A DNA stretch of 64,000 nucleotides from NCBI GenBank assembly GCA_019009955.1, contig CM032232.1:71241501-71305500 (forward strand), given 5' to 3'. Source of the stretch: Riptortus pedestris (Eukaryota; Arthropoda; Insecta; Hemiptera; Alydidae). The position numbers and the translations under genes are program-made. Below are positions 1 to 11,240 of the stretch, piece by piece (the first letter of the stretch is position 1; the number at the start of each line of letters is the position of its first letter). The notes beneath the pieces are model-generated. The model made no database searches and was not told the origin of the DNA. It worked only from the letters and a program-made list of their open reading frames with translations.

Positions 1-46
1 AACAAAAAATATTATCAATAGTTCCTTAAAATAATAATAAAAAAAA

Positions 47-108
47 ATCCTTCACGCAGGTGGTGATTAAACTAAGCATATCCCTGAAGTACTGCGATGG
101 CTTGCATG
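47..108 (+). mobile_element. Helentron-like 5'-end fragment
   Basis: The stretch matches the family 5' end (TCCTTCACGCAGG, then TTAAACTAAGCA) and loses similarity after about 60 bases. It is a truncated copy with no coding content. Confidence 0.6.
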
Positions 109-399
109 TTAACGATATCACCTCAAATTCTATTCTTTATTTCTCTGAGTATGAAGAAATCTATCTAAAACGTTATATAACAGGTGGTTACAATAACCAT
201 TACCTATACAAACTATAAGAGTTACCATGGCTGAAAATCTTGTAGGACGGGAGTAACTAAAGGTTGGGAACCGAAGAATACAAATACTTTTAGCAGATTT
301 CCCTTTAGGGAAATCAGCTATTGAGGTCGTACTCATGACGCGATTTTCAAAAATGTTCTTCAAATGTCCATCGATCCTACCCGTGTCCGATCTGAGCTA

Positions 400-401
<2 letters not shown>

Positions 402-451
<50 letters not shown>
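402..451. repeat. (TA)n microsatellite
   Basis: Perfect TA repeat at the junction between the host Helentron-like copy and the inserted retroposon. Confidence 0.95.
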
Positions 452-454
<3 letters not shown>

Positions 455-1076
455 AGCTAAGGTACCCGGCGATGCCCGGGAAATCATTGTTGACTGTCTA
501 ATTATAGTATTGTTATAACAAGACTTCAATGTGTACAAATACACTTCACTCCACGACGTAATGTTTTTTCCGAAATAGCTAATCCTGAAGGCAAATTTTG
601 CGTATTAATAGAATAGAAATTTTAGTTATGAAGAATAAATAAAAATGTGTTCCTAATCTATCCCTCTCCAAATTTTGATGCGCCGTTTTTGAATAATTTA
701 AACCATAATCATGAATAGCATTTATTACAATTAAATATCATCTATAATGAACACATTTCCGTTCAAAAACCAATCCGAGCACATATAGTTTAAGCATAGT
801 TTAGCACGGAAGGTTATATTCATAATAGTAGATCTCAGTGGAAATGACGTCCCGTAATACCAGCATTAAACAGGAAATAAGTAAACTCAATTAACTTTAT
901 TAGCTTCCCGTCTATTTCCGCTCTCGCATTAGAGACATTCTTCAAACAAACAAACAAACATACACGAAAGAAACAAAATGCAGTTATGGTGTCTATGACA
1001 TGTGAAACGAAAAGTTATCGTGAAATTTTGAGAAAAAAATCAATGTACAGACAGAGGTTACAATTTTATAAATATA
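452..1076 (+). mobile_element. TA-flanked retroposon, short variant
   Basis: Starts CCAGCTAAGGTACCCGG with the GC-rich hairpin CCGGCGATGCCCGGG and ends in (CAAA)n followed by a roughly 115-base tail shared with the copy at 35545-36662 (ACACGAAAGAAACAAAATGC through GACAGAGGTTACAATTTTA). It is bounded by (TA)n on both sides. The interior differs from the longer copy, so this is a deleted or different subfamily member. It resembles the widespread invertebrate repeats with a CCCGGCTTCGCCCGGG-type start, but I cannot name the exact class. Confidence 0.65.
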
Positions 1077-1090
1077 TATATATAATATAT

Positions 1091-1173
<83 letters not shown>
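1072..1173. repeat. (TA)n then (AG)n compound microsatellite
   Basis: TA tract to 1140, then AG tract. Open frames through it (IYIYIY, ERERER, SLSLSL) are artefacts of the simple repeat. Confidence 0.95.
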
Positions 1174-1179
<6 letters not shown>

Positions 1180-1800
1180 TAGAGTGAGAAAGATATATTA
1201 GTCTGTTAACGCTAATTTTTGTTTGATCGTTACCAAATTCGATATTTAAACGTTTCATATAAAACTAAAGATCAAGTTCGTTAATGACTGAAATGCAACC
1301 AGTGAGAGGGCGAGTTTAGAGGGGGGAATTTCGAAAATGCTTCATATCTCTGTTACTATGCGTCTGATCGGTAAATTGTATAGCGCCAGTGGGAGAGGCT
1401 TAGGGGGGATTTATAAAATTCCAAATACCTCATAATTTGTATGTTACTATATCCGTTATTATGAATAATGTCATATCTCCGTTATTATGCGTGGGAGTCA
1501 ATAATTTTATAGATCCATCCTTGTTTTACATTTAGTCTATAAATGTCAATGAATGTTGTTATATTTATTTTTCTGTAAATGTTGTTATTTGTTATTTTTC
1601 TGTATCTTGAATATTTATCGAAATATTTGTATTTTTTAAATTTTCAGCCTATTGTAAACTTTTACTCCCGCCCACATATATTAACAATTATTCTAAGCTT
1701 AAATACGAAATATTGTTTTCAAGAGACCATTATCATGCGAGATACACTTAACTCGAAAACGCTCATTTGATCTATACCATACTCGATATTTAAATGATCA

Positions 1801-2370
1801 TTTTGAACCCGGGCTGCGACCCTAATCGACAATAATGGCAATGAATAGCCTGAAGAAGGGCCGAAGAGCTACCGAAAATTAGTACTTTGAAACCTGACGG
1901 GAAGACCGCGGGAGCAGATAGCCGGTTTGGAGAAGAAAAACCAACAGTCCAGCAAAGATGTCTACGAAATTACTTAACTGTTTCAGTCACACTAAATATA
2001 CTATTTGTTATATGTAGAAATGGGAATAGTGGGGGGAGGTCAGAAGGGGTTTGTTATATAATCTTATTAATATATTTTTATAAATATATCTCTAATAGGG
2101 AATGCCAATATCAGTCGTCATACAAACATTTCCGATCATATATTATGACAGAGGAGTCATTATTATAATGCTATTAACTAGCATCGCTTTCGATGCACCA
2201 TTATTCAAACCTGATTAAAAGTACACAGGAAGGTGTCATCCTGCCAGCTGTTCTCGAAGACCAGCCAGCAATGATGGCCTTAGGCGGTAGATTTGACAAT
2301 TATAGCATATAAAATGGCGGAACCGAACCACTACTTGATATGACCGATTAGGTAAGAAGTTGCTTTATGA
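1801..2370. other. Gene-free stretch with a hammerhead-like core
   Basis: No convincing coding potential. At 1850-1877 there is CTGAAGA, a GC-rich linker and CGAAAA, followed by ATTAGTACTTTGAA. A related ATTAGTACTTTTGAA string occurs near 61710, so this is probably a piece of a dispersed retroelement 3' region. Confidence 0.4.
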
Positions 2371-2940
2371 AATTGACTGTTAAACTATTTACTATATGTA
2401 GTACTGTAATTTATAATGAATCAGAATAATTTGTATCTTAATCAATCAAATTTAAGTAGTCCAAAAACTTAAGACGGGGAGGGGGACACCACAACATATT
2501 TCCCTGTATCTCGTATAATAAATGTCTCTTGAAAGCAATATTTGGTATTTAAGCTTCGAATGATGTGGCTTATTACATAACCGAGTATTTTTAGTTTAAC
2601 ATGAGTAGAAGTGGGGGTTTCCTGAGGGCTGAAAACTATAAAATCAAAATATCTCGGTTAATATTCAAGATCCAGGAAATATTTATAGAATAAAATTTAT
2701 AGATTAAATGTGCAATAAGATTGGTTTTATACACTTTTTCGATCCGACTTATAGTAGTGGAGATATTTCGAATTTTCGAAATTTCCTCCTATAAACCCCC
2801 CTCACACTAGTCCGATGTCAACCATTAACCAACTTGATCTTCCTTTTTACATAAACCGATTATTTCGTCATCTCCTGAGTAGGATAGATGGACATTTGAG
2901 GAAATTTAACAAAAGTCGCGTCATGAGTACGACCTCAATA
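2371..2940 (+). mobile_element. Helentron-like copy, 5'-truncated
   Basis: Begins inside the conserved body (AAACTATTTACTATATGTAG) and runs to the 3' block ending at CCTCAATAGCAGATACC. The microsatellite and the GAGTTTGGTAACG segment are deleted: the text jumps from ACATAAACCGATTA to TTTCGTCATCTCCTG. The terminal palindrome is lost. Confidence 0.8.
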
Positions 2941-3297
2941 GCAGATACCATTATCGCAGGGATCATTAACATTCGACGAAACGAAACTACCTAAGTGGCT
3001 GAGTGGTGAGGTACTTCAATAAGGCGAAACTGCTACTAATTGATGGGGTATGGATTTAGTAATAATTCTATACCACGACACTAAAGGGAGAAGTCCAATG
3101 AATAACTAGAACAGATAATATTTTAACCATCAGTAATTTATAAATTGGTCATTAAACAAAAATTCTATTCTGCCCAAACGGAAGGAGATTTATTGGCAAT
3201 TTTACTTTTTATAGGATTAACTTATTAATGAAGTATGAAAGCTGCTAATAGTTTTTAAATGATCACATCATTTGGATATGAGGCTTTTTACTTGCAG
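2941..3297. other. No recognisable gene
   Basis: AT-rich sequence without family matches. It ends with a pyrimidine run and CAG (CTTTTTACTTGCAG, 3284-3297) that resembles a 3' splice site. Confidence 0.4.
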
Positions 3298-3634
3298 GAC
3301 ATAGAACAAAGCAGGAGTGACAGTGAAGTGTGAGTGGGCTGAGACGAGTATGGCAGAGAGTTCTTTGAACCCAGTTGAATACGATACTTCAGACCTCCTC
3401 ATTCAGAGTCTAAGGGTCGGTCTTCGACCCCAGGCGAGCGAAAAAGAAATATCCCCTCGTACATCCTCCGTAACTGCATTAGAAAATAAAATGTCTCTAT
3501 TGAGAAATTCAAATGACCGCCGGCTCGCTGCCACTGAAGGGGATTACACAACCCCTCCCCCCCCCGCTCACCGGGCGAGAAGATCTCCCAGAGCTCTCCT
3601 CGGAGATCTCATTACGAAAACGGACGGACTCTGA
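3298..3634 (+). CDS. Candidate exon of unknown function
   Basis: A stretch clearly GC-richer than its surroundings follows an acceptor-like CTTTTTACTTGCAG. The frame is open from 3305; the first ATG is at 3350 in a fair context (CGAGTATGG), giving about 94 residues ending at the stop at 3632-3634. The product would be polar, with a PPPP run near residue 70 and an arginine-rich segment (HRARRSPRALL) near the C terminus; no signal peptide or membrane segment is visible. I recognise no family. It could equally be a retroelement fragment or chance frame, and nothing downstream confirms a transcript. Confidence 0.2.
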
Positions 3635-4060
3635 GAATGAGGAGACAACGGCCTGGCTCGGAGAGTGATGTAACCAAATGATGGAAAAGGCATTGAACCC
3701 TTATTGTAAGATACAGATGTGATGGGAAGCTCGTAGAGCCTTTACAAATAGCCTCATATGGAATGGATGTATGCAAGCTTTACGCATCCATATTAGACTC
3801 CAACGAGTATACTGTTCCTGTAATGAGAGGTCGATCAACCCCAGCCATAGACGACCAGTCCTTCTTTCATTTTCTTCAGGTTTCATTCTTTTTATTTGAA
3901 TTACCTGCTTCTAATTTTGATCATTAAATCAAAATAGAGTGACGTTTATCAGATACGTAGAAGAATGTGTAGTTACTCATCTGAGAATGGTTACGGAAAC
4001 CAGTAGCTTCTATATCTTGCAATTCGCAATCTACCCCTAGGGAATGCATGGAAAGAAAGC
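3635..4060. other. No recognisable gene
   Basis: Mixed-composition sequence with no dispersed-family match that I could see. Confidence 0.4.
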
Positions 4061-4064
4061 GTGG

Positions 4065-5622
4065 AATAGTAGAGCCGGAAGGAAAAGATTTATGGAACAC
4101 TATGAAGAAGTAGCTATCACTTTACACTTAGAGGCGATCTCTGGGGCATTGTCTCTTGAGGCACCGCGGAGGGGAATAAGGATGAGTGGTACTAGAAAGG
4201 GCTAGGACTTCTGGATTAGGATGATTGGACAACCTGCTGAGGAATTTTCTGAATCTTAAGGGAATTAGGTCGTTTACAAATGGGTTATTAAGATCTTTAT
4301 GGAGGGTGTGGTTTGTAACATATTATGGAGCATCTACTATGGTGCGCAGGACTTTGGATTGGAAGGTCTGGATGCGTATGATGTTCGAAGGTTTAGCTGT
4401 ACCCCTCACTCGAAGAAGAAGAGCCAGGAGGAAAAGATGCTGTATGGTACACTATGAAGAAGTAGAGCCAGGAGGAAAAGATGCTGTATAGTGCACTATG
4501 AAGAAGTAGAGCCAGGAGGAAAAGATGCTGTATAGTGCACTATGAAGAAGTAGAGCCAGGAGGAAAAGATGCTGTATGGTACACTATGAAGAAGTAGAGC
4601 CAGGAGGAAAAGATGCTGTATAGTACACTATGAAGAAGTAGAGCCAGGAGGAAAAGATGCTGTATAGTACACTATGAAGAAGTAGAGCCAGGAGGAAAAG
4701 ATGCTGTATAGTACACTATGAAGAAGTAGAGCCAGGAGGAAAAGATGCTGTATAGTACACTATGAAGAAGTAGAGCCAGGAGGAAAAGATGCTGTATTGT
4801 ACACTATGAAGAAGTAGAGCCAGGAGGAAAAGATGCTGTATAGTACACTATGAAGAAGTAGAGCCAGGAGGAAAAGATGCTGTATAGTACACTATGAAGA
4901 AGTAGAGCCAGGAGGAAAAGATGCTGTATAGTGCACTATGAAGAAGTAGAGCCAGGAGGAAAAGATGCTGTATAGTACACTATGAAGAAGTAGAGCCAGG
5001 AGGAAAAGATGCTGTATAGTACACTATGAAGAAGTAGAGCCAGGAGGAAAAGATGCTGTATAGTGCACTATGAAGAAGTAGAGCCAGGAGGAAAAGATGC
5101 TGTATGGTACACTATGAAGAAGTAGAGCCAGGAGGAAAAGATGCTGTATAGTACACTATGAAGAAGTAGAGCCAGGAGGAAAAGATGCTGTATAGTACAC
5201 TATGAAGAAGTAGAGCCAGGAGGAAAAGATGCTGTATAGTACACTATGAAGAAGTAGAGCCAGGAGGAAAAGATGCTGTATGGTACACTATGAAGAAGTA
5301 GAGCCAGGAGGAAAAGATGCTGTATAGTGCACTATGAAGAAGTAGAGCCAGGAGGAAAAGATGCTGTATAGTGCACTATGAAGAAGTAGAGCCAGGAGGA
5401 AAAGATGTAGTGCACTATGAAGAAGTAGAGCCAGGAGGAAAAGATGCTGTATGGTACACTATGAAGAAGTAGAGCCAGGAGGAAAAGATGCTGTATGGTA
5501 CACTATGAAGAAGTAGAGCCAGGAGGAAAAGATGCTGTATAGTGCACTATGAAGAAGTAGAGCCAGAAGGAAAAGATGCTTTATGGTGCACTATGAAGAA
5601 TTAGAACCGGGAGGAAAAGAGG
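4065..5622. repeat. 44-bp minisatellite array, about 27 units
   Basis: Regular units of 44 bases (GAAGAAGTAGAGCCAGGAGG, then AAAAGATGCTGTATAGTACA, then CTAT) run from 4412 to about 5620, with one degenerate unit upstream at 4065-4115. The main variation is at the TAGTACA positions (TAGTGCA, TGGTACA, TTGTACA). One unit near 5405 is shortened by a few bases, and the last two units are degenerate. Because 44 is not a multiple of three, the array does not keep a reading frame. There are no spacers, so it is not a CRISPR array. Confidence 0.97.
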
Positions 5623-6742
5623 TAGGCACAAGAAATGGTTCCCAGATGTCTAACCTCAGTGGAAAATCATTTCATGTACATAATGTATCCTGACATTAGT
5701 ACGGCCTCTAAAATTAATTAACCGAAATATTGTTAATATCGTTTGTTTTATGTATTTAAGTTAAAATTAATTTATTATCGAGGTCATATATGTGAAATTA
5801 TATTTTGTATGCTCAGGATGTAGGGAATTGGAGTTATCGAGTATAGCGATGAAGATAAAAGTCTTCCCAGAATGAATATTTTAGTTTATTCTACTAGGCC
5901 TTCACTGACGTGCTCTTTGCATTTGAAAAGCAGGGAGGTGGGCCTCCTTTCTTCATCCCTAAATATTTCAAATGATTTTTTTCAAAGGCCCTTAATTGGG
6001 AATGATTATTTAATACCCTTTAGTAGTCAGGTTGACAGGTAGAGTCTAAGGATTTTATTTAAAGGTATATTTCAAGCCAAAAGATAGACCTCGAAATCCA
6101 AGCCCCTCACATACAGCTTACTAAGACGAATTTGTCAAGTTTTGAGAGTAGGAATAACTCTCTCAAGTAGTGATAAGAGCTCAAAGCCAGCCTTATCAAC
6201 AACATAAGTAAAGCCGAGAGTGATGTTTGCTAAGTAGTTAAGAGGGAGATATACAACTCGGGTTGTTTGTGAATTGTTGTCGTACTTACATGAGAAGCCT
6301 TATCTCACAATAATTAATGTACGTTTAGCTGTCTCCCTCAGGAAACTGGATGAAATCCTCTGACGGGACACTGTCTTATAGCTGAGGCTCATAAAGTTTG
6401 AGCCCCGGATACTGTTTTAATCTCTCCTATCAATGCTAAAGAGACGTCATTTGCAGGAGTATACGATTTATGTAGTCTTGGGTCAAACAAATGTAACAAT
6501 TGTTATCTAGAAGTTATTGATAAAGTTGATACATATATACTGGCATGAGAAGTGGTTCTGTCACTTTAATTTATGAATTGTTTAAGATAGAACTCCGTTA
6601 CATTGGGACGGTCATTGTATGGCAGGTTTCCCAAATCCTGGACTTATCCCCTTCAATTTCTCCCATATTAACTACCCCATCGAGATTTGTAATTCAATCT
6701 GACCAAGAGACATTTAGTAAATTAACAGATATACACAAAAAA
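5623..6742. other. No recognisable gene
   Basis: About 1.1 kb of apparently unique AT-rich DNA. An 82-residue frame at 6545-6793 runs into the following transposon and shows no domain. Confidence 0.5.
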
Positions 6743-7314
6743 TCCGTCACGCAGGGGCTGCGTAAACTAAGCAGATTTCCCAAAAGAAGTTAAACAATAG
6801 ATAAATCTACATACCGGTAACACAACACCACCGTGAATATTAAGTGACTACAAACGATAAAAAGAAACCTCCCGATGGAAAGCATCTGAAACGTAAACAA
6901 ACAGTTCTGCCAACGTCTTACCGGAAAGAATAACAATTACTGTAGTATATCTGAATGTAATATGTATTAATTTGATTGGAAACTATTTTCTATAACTAGT
7001 ACTGTAATTTATAATGAATCACAATAATTTTTATCTCAATCAATCAAATTTAAGTAGTCCAAAAACTTAAGGAGGGGTGGGGGGGGGGGGTAACCAGAAC
7101 ATATTTGCGTGTGTCTCGTATAATAAATGTCTCTCGAAAACAATATTTGGTATTTAAGCTTCGAATGATATGGTTTATTACATGACTGAGTATTGTTTAT
7201 GTAACATGATTAGAAGTGGGAGTTTGATAAAGGCTGAAAATGCAAATACCTTGGTTAATATCCACGATAGAGAATAAATGTATATAACAATATTTATAGT
7301 TCATTTAATTTGCT

Positions 7315-7329
7315 ATAATATTAATTCCA
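7315..7329. repeat. Left target-site duplication of retroposon
   Basis: ATAATATTAATTCCA, repeated exactly at 8006-8020. Confidence 0.8.
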
Positions 7330-7363
7330 GCTAAGGAGCCGTTTTACTGTATGTTTATGTGTG

Positions 7364-7417
<54 letters not shown>

Positions 7418-8005
7418 TTGCGCATGTGTTTGTGTGTGCGTGCGTGTGAGTGTGATGTAGGATATGCCGGCACGCGTGTGTGATGTGGTACCTGTGTGTA
7501 TGCGAGAGTGAGTGTGTATGCATGTTTGAATGTGTGATAAAGAAAGTGAGAGCATATGATTGTAAATATTTTAGGTGTTGAAATCTTCATTTTATTTACA
7601 TACTAATTTATATTTATTTGATTTTAGTTTAGTTTTTTATCCATTGAAATTATATAATTGTATACGTAATTTTATTAGTCTTTACAGTTTTTGTTTTTGA
7701 ACTTAATGTTTTGTTTTTATTTATTTATTTTATTTGTTATTTTGTGTTTATTGTTGTTTTTCGTTGTTTGGTTATTTGATTTCGTTCATTTATTTAGTTG
7801 TGAGTTTTATTTAGTTGTGTTTCGTTATATTGTTGCGTTCTGTTGTTATTTAGTCGAGTTTTGTTATTTTTGCGTTCTTATTTTGTATTATTTAATTTTT
7901 TCTTGTTTCTATTTTTCATTTTGTATTTTGTTTATATAAATTGTTTTTGTTGTTTTTTATGAGCAATATCGCCGCGCTGCGAACGCTCCGAAATAAAATA
8001 AATAA
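7330..8005 (+). mobile_element. Retroposon with 15-bp target-site duplication
   Basis: A 676-bp insertion in the Helentron-like copy, flanked by ATAATATTAATTCCA on both sides. It begins GCTAAGGAGCCGTTTTACTG, contains a (TG)n tract and a long T-rich region, and ends with GCTGCGAACGCTCCG followed by an (AAAT)n tail. The direct repeats plus an A-rich tail are the signature of target-primed reverse transcription, orienting the element on the plus strand. No open frame is convincing (the phenylalanine-rich frame at 7691-7939 is simply T-rich sequence), so it is either a LINE 3' region or a non-coding retroposon. Confidence 0.75.
7365..7415. repeat. (TG)n microsatellite
   Basis: TG repeat inside the retroposon, followed by degenerate TG-rich sequence to about 7530. 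Confidence 0.95.
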
Positions 8006-8020
8006 ATAATATTAATTCCA
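8006..8020. repeat. Right target-site duplication of retroposon
   Basis: Exact second copy of ATAATATTAATTCCA. After it the Helentron-like body continues (ATTTTTTCGATCCGACG). Confidence 0.8.
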
Positions 8021-8173
8021 TACATTTTTTCGATCCGACGTAAAGTAACGGAAATATTTCGATAGTCCGATTTGAGCCATTAACGAACTTGATCTTTCTT
8101 TTTACATAAAAGGACTAAATGTCGAGTTTGGTGACGATCAATTAAAAATTGCTACTGCTCGAGTGGTAACAGA

Positions 8174-8177
<4 letters not shown>

Positions 8178-8214
<37 letters not shown>

Positions 8215-8253
8215 GTGTGTGTGTGTGTGTGTGCGTGTGTGTGTGTGTGTGTG
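8178..8253. repeat. (TA)n/(TG)n compound microsatellite
   Basis: This is the element's internal microsatellite, now the left flank of a MITE. Confidence 0.95.
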
Positions 8254-8259
8254 TATAAA

Positions 8260-8466
8260 ACTGCTCAAAAATGAATAGGGATATTGGCTGTTTTGTGGTA
8301 TGTATTGGGGACTAGCATATTTTTTTTTTATTATAAATATCATTAATATTTATTAGAAATTATTGTCTTTTTCCCTCCATAAAAAATAAATTTAATTAAG
8401 ATCGATTTAATTAAAATTAATAGGATAAGAAAAAATAACCAATATCCCTATTCATTTTTGAGCAGT
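8260..8466. mobile_element. MITE with perfect 28-bp terminal inverted repeats
   Basis: Left TIR 8260-8287 starts ACTGCTCAAAAATGAATAGG; right TIR 8439-8466 is its exact reverse complement, ending TTTTTGAGCAGT. The 207-bp element is AT-rich and non-coding. It lies in TA-rich DNA, consistent with TA target choice as in Tc1/mariner-type elements, although the duplicated TA cannot be proven inside a TA tract. Identical arms suggest recent activity. Confidence 0.8.
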
Positions 8467-8602
8467 ATATATATAATTTTGATCTGACCTCATTTTCGTC
8501 ATCTCCTGGGTAGGATCGATGGACATTTGAAGAATTGTTTTCGAAAATCGCGTCATCAGTACGTCCTTAATAGCTGATTCCCCTTAATGGGAAATCTGCT
8601 AA

Positions 8603-10555
8603 AAACCACATGAGTGAATAATGGAATTTCTAAATGTAGCAATTGAACAGAAACATAGAAGTAGCATTGGATGGTGTCACGAATAAAAAATGTCATTGGT
8701 CTCCATACTGATTATTTATTTAATTAAACGATAATGTTCCGCTAGAACGTTGCACTAGAGTGCATATTTACGTCTATCTTCTGAAAAAATGTGAACTGAA
8801 GGCAAAATCTATATATTTTTTATATTCTTACATTAATGGCAAGGGTCACTAACAAAAGTTCCTTTATTCTTCGCAGTCTTTATTAACAACTTCCCTAATG
8901 TTTCGTGCTTTATATACCACCTCCTCTGAACCATTTATGTTCTTCGAATAATAACCATAAATTTATAAGAGCAAGGGGGGGGTGGGGTCGAAAACTTTAT
9001 AACTGTATGTAAAACAGTGTGCAATTAGATTCGACAAATTTATATTATTGTAGTTAACATTTAAAAATGTTTTAATGTTGCATATAATCTTTGGGATATA
9101 GAAAATGTTTAGTAATTATTTTTAAAAATAGGAATGGCAACCTGAAGAGGATGTATATAGACCAGGAAACTTGTTGGGTATTTGTACCAAACTTATTGTT
9201 AGAAACAGCCGGTGGCGGAACCTAAAGTGAGATGATGGAACATATCAAAGGAAGACAATGTAATTCACATAATTATTAATATTAACTTTCTGTTTAATTA
9301 AATTGGGGCCGAAGTAAAGGTAATTTATCACTTCGAAGAGGACTTGCGGAATTTCTAAATAAAAATGATCAGGCTGCGAACCACTGAAATGGATCAGAAG
9401 TAGGTGGCAGTGCCTCAGATCATAAATGTTTTATATCAAATTCAATTCACATCTAAGCTTATCATTATTTTGAGAATTAATATATTTTTTATCTATTAAA
9501 GTAGTAATGAAACGCCCCATCCAAGTATAAGTTTATATTTCTGGGACAAACGTATCCATTATGATCTACTTTCATTTTGTTTTAGCTTCAAAGTGACTGA
9601 CAAATATTCTTTGCGTCACTATGAACATTCAGAGTATGGTTGCAATCTATATATAACAGGTTTCGTTTAATTCTAGTCGGGTAGAGGGTAGAAGCAAAAT
9701 AAGAAACAAAAATTGATATCTTATAATATCTCTAAAATTGCATTAAATATTATTTTTGAATATTTCCACTCCTGTTAGGTTCTTTAATGACTACTTGAAA
9801 TATTTGAAGTTCCTGAAGTTTTCGTCGTTCCTGCTGTTTTAAATTGGACTTTTTGGAAAGCTTGGGTGTTGGACTTGATTAACTACTGGAAAAAAGGTTT
9901 TTATTTATTGATGGGCTAACTAAATAAGATCCTCATACAGAAACTGAGGAGAAAAGGGAGTAAACATGCAGATAATACTTAGTTATTTTAAGTGGACATT
10001 TATGTTTCAAAAAAAGAATACGTTTTGACTGAAATTAAGGGTGGGGAATAGTCTACCAATTTGCCTAAAACAAACACACTGAATGGAATACATCGTATTT
10101 TGCTTGAAAAGTAAAATATGATATTGAATTTCCATGATAATCCGGATGGCTTTAGTGGCCATCATAAAAGCTCTACTGAGATAAAGCTGTGATGTATAAT
10201 ACCTAGATTCTTTTTTAGTAGGCTATAAATATTTATCAATATCATATGACCTATTTATTATCGAATCATATGACGTTTTATCATCGAATGTTGATAGCTC
10301 ATATTTCAGATTTGGTCCTCACGAATCAGTATTCAAGAAATCAATCCATTATGTAGAGGATATGTGAGCGTGATTCAAAATACTCAGGCATATATGAAAG
10401 AATATAAACTTGGCATGTCGAATAGATACTTGACAGGTCCTATGATTAATTTTGACATTTGAGAAAGGTCTAAACTAAACGTCATCCCATTCCCATTGCA
10501 ATTCTACTCCACCGCTATTACAAAAGGTTGACAATGTTGACATTCCAAATCTCAC
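8603..10555. other. Gene-free stretch with scattered repeat fragments
   Basis: No coding gene seen. 8835-8960 is related to the arms of the inverted repeat at 25.6-26.2 kb (GGCAAGGGTCACTAACAAAA and TGTTTCGTGCTTTATATACC). 9142-9170 holds CTGAAGAGG and GGAAAC spaced like a degenerate hammerhead core. The rest appears unique. Confidence 0.4.
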
Positions 10556-10559
10556 AAAA

Positions 10560-11149
10560 ACGTCCGCTTAAACGTAGAAATATTATTGACCGGAAAGAAA
10601 AACATTAAATACATATATCTGAATAAAATATATTAATTTTATTGAAAACTATTTACTATATCTACTAATGCAATATATAATGAACCAAAATAATTTTTAT
10701 ATCAATCACTCTAATTTTAGTAATCCAAGAACAAAAACGGGGGTGGGGTGGGTCATCAGAAAGTATTTCCATGTATATCAACCTAAAAACGATATGTTGA
10801 ACACAATACTTTTGGTATTTCAGCTTGAAATAAGACGGTCCATGTGTGCTGGGTTATATATAACAATCACAAAAAAGGGGGGTTTATTGAAGGTTGAAAA
10901 TTAAAAAATGCAAATATCTTGGTTAATATTTGAGATAACAAATATAACAACATTTATAGGAATTTAATTTGCAATTAGATTTGTTATGTACAAGTTTTTG
11001 ATCCTACAAGTTTTTGATCCATAGTAATAGAGATATTTCACATTTACTGTCCGATTTCTGCCATTAATGAACTAGATCTTTCTTTTTACATAAGACGATT
11101 AAAAATCGAGTTTGGTAACGATCAAACAAGAATTCGTCTGTATTAACAG

Positions 11150-11207
<58 letters not shown>

Positions 11208-11240
11208 ATATATATATATATTTATATTTATAATTTTGAA
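10560..11240 (+). mobile_element. Helentron-like copy lacking both termini
   Basis: Starts near the ACCGGAAAGAAAAACA block and continues through the G-rich run (GGGGGTGGGGTGGG, 10739-10752) to the pre-microsatellite core and a (TA)n tract at 11154. The 3' block is diverged after TATAATTTTGAAC. Confidence 0.75.

Larger units (their letters stand above)
289..1800 (-). mobile_element. Helentron-like copy split by a TA-flanked retroposon
   Basis: Read on the minus strand, the 3' terminal palindrome and TGCTAA end lie at 289-330, followed by the GGTAGGATCGATGGACATTTG block. The body (GTTTGATCGTTACC, GATCAAGTTCGTTAA, ATCTCCGTTATTATGCG) resumes at 1200-1800. The element's own microsatellite is occupied by the insertion at 452-1076. 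The 5' end is missing. A short inverted scrap of the retroposon start (GATCTGAGCTAGTATA) sits at 390-405, on the other side of the TA tract. Confidence 0.75.
6743..8602 (+). mobile_element. Helentron-like copy, near full length, with two insertions
   Basis: The complete 5' end (TCCGTCACGCAGGGGCTGCG) and complete 3' end (CCCCTTAATGGGAAATCTGC then TAA) are present. The body is the long subfamily, with AATCTACATACCGGTAACAC and a G-rich run near 7075-7092. Once the retroposon (7330-8005) and the MITE (8260-8466) are removed, the rest reads as one continuous element of close to 1 kb. That ordering means both insertions are younger than this copy. Confidence 0.85.

Noticed and set aside
986..1258. 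Open frames rich in IYIYIY, ERERER and SLSLSL, and similar frames at 7321-7590, 29513-29842, 33152-33364, 41534-41924, 54591-54782
   Set aside because: They are translations of TA, AG, TG and GA microsatellites and stay open only because the repeats lack stops.
2996..3070. Possible tRNA-like start (AGTGGCTGAGTGGTGAGG)
   Set aside because: A-box-like only; no B box or cloverleaf could be paired.
4412..5622. Regular array considered as a CRISPR
   Set aside because: Units are contiguous 44-mers without unique spacers, and the context is eukaryotic; it is a minisatellite. The same applies to 39150-40680.
7691..7939. Phenylalanine/leucine-rich 82-residue frame resembling membrane segments
   Set aside because: It lies in the T-rich part of a retroposon; hydrophobicity follows from T richness.
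6743..8602. Interpretation of the dominant family as a classical TIR DNA transposon
   Set aside because: The inverted terminal similarity is short and asymmetric (terminal at one end, about 30 bases in at the other), and the resolvable insertion sites show no target duplication.
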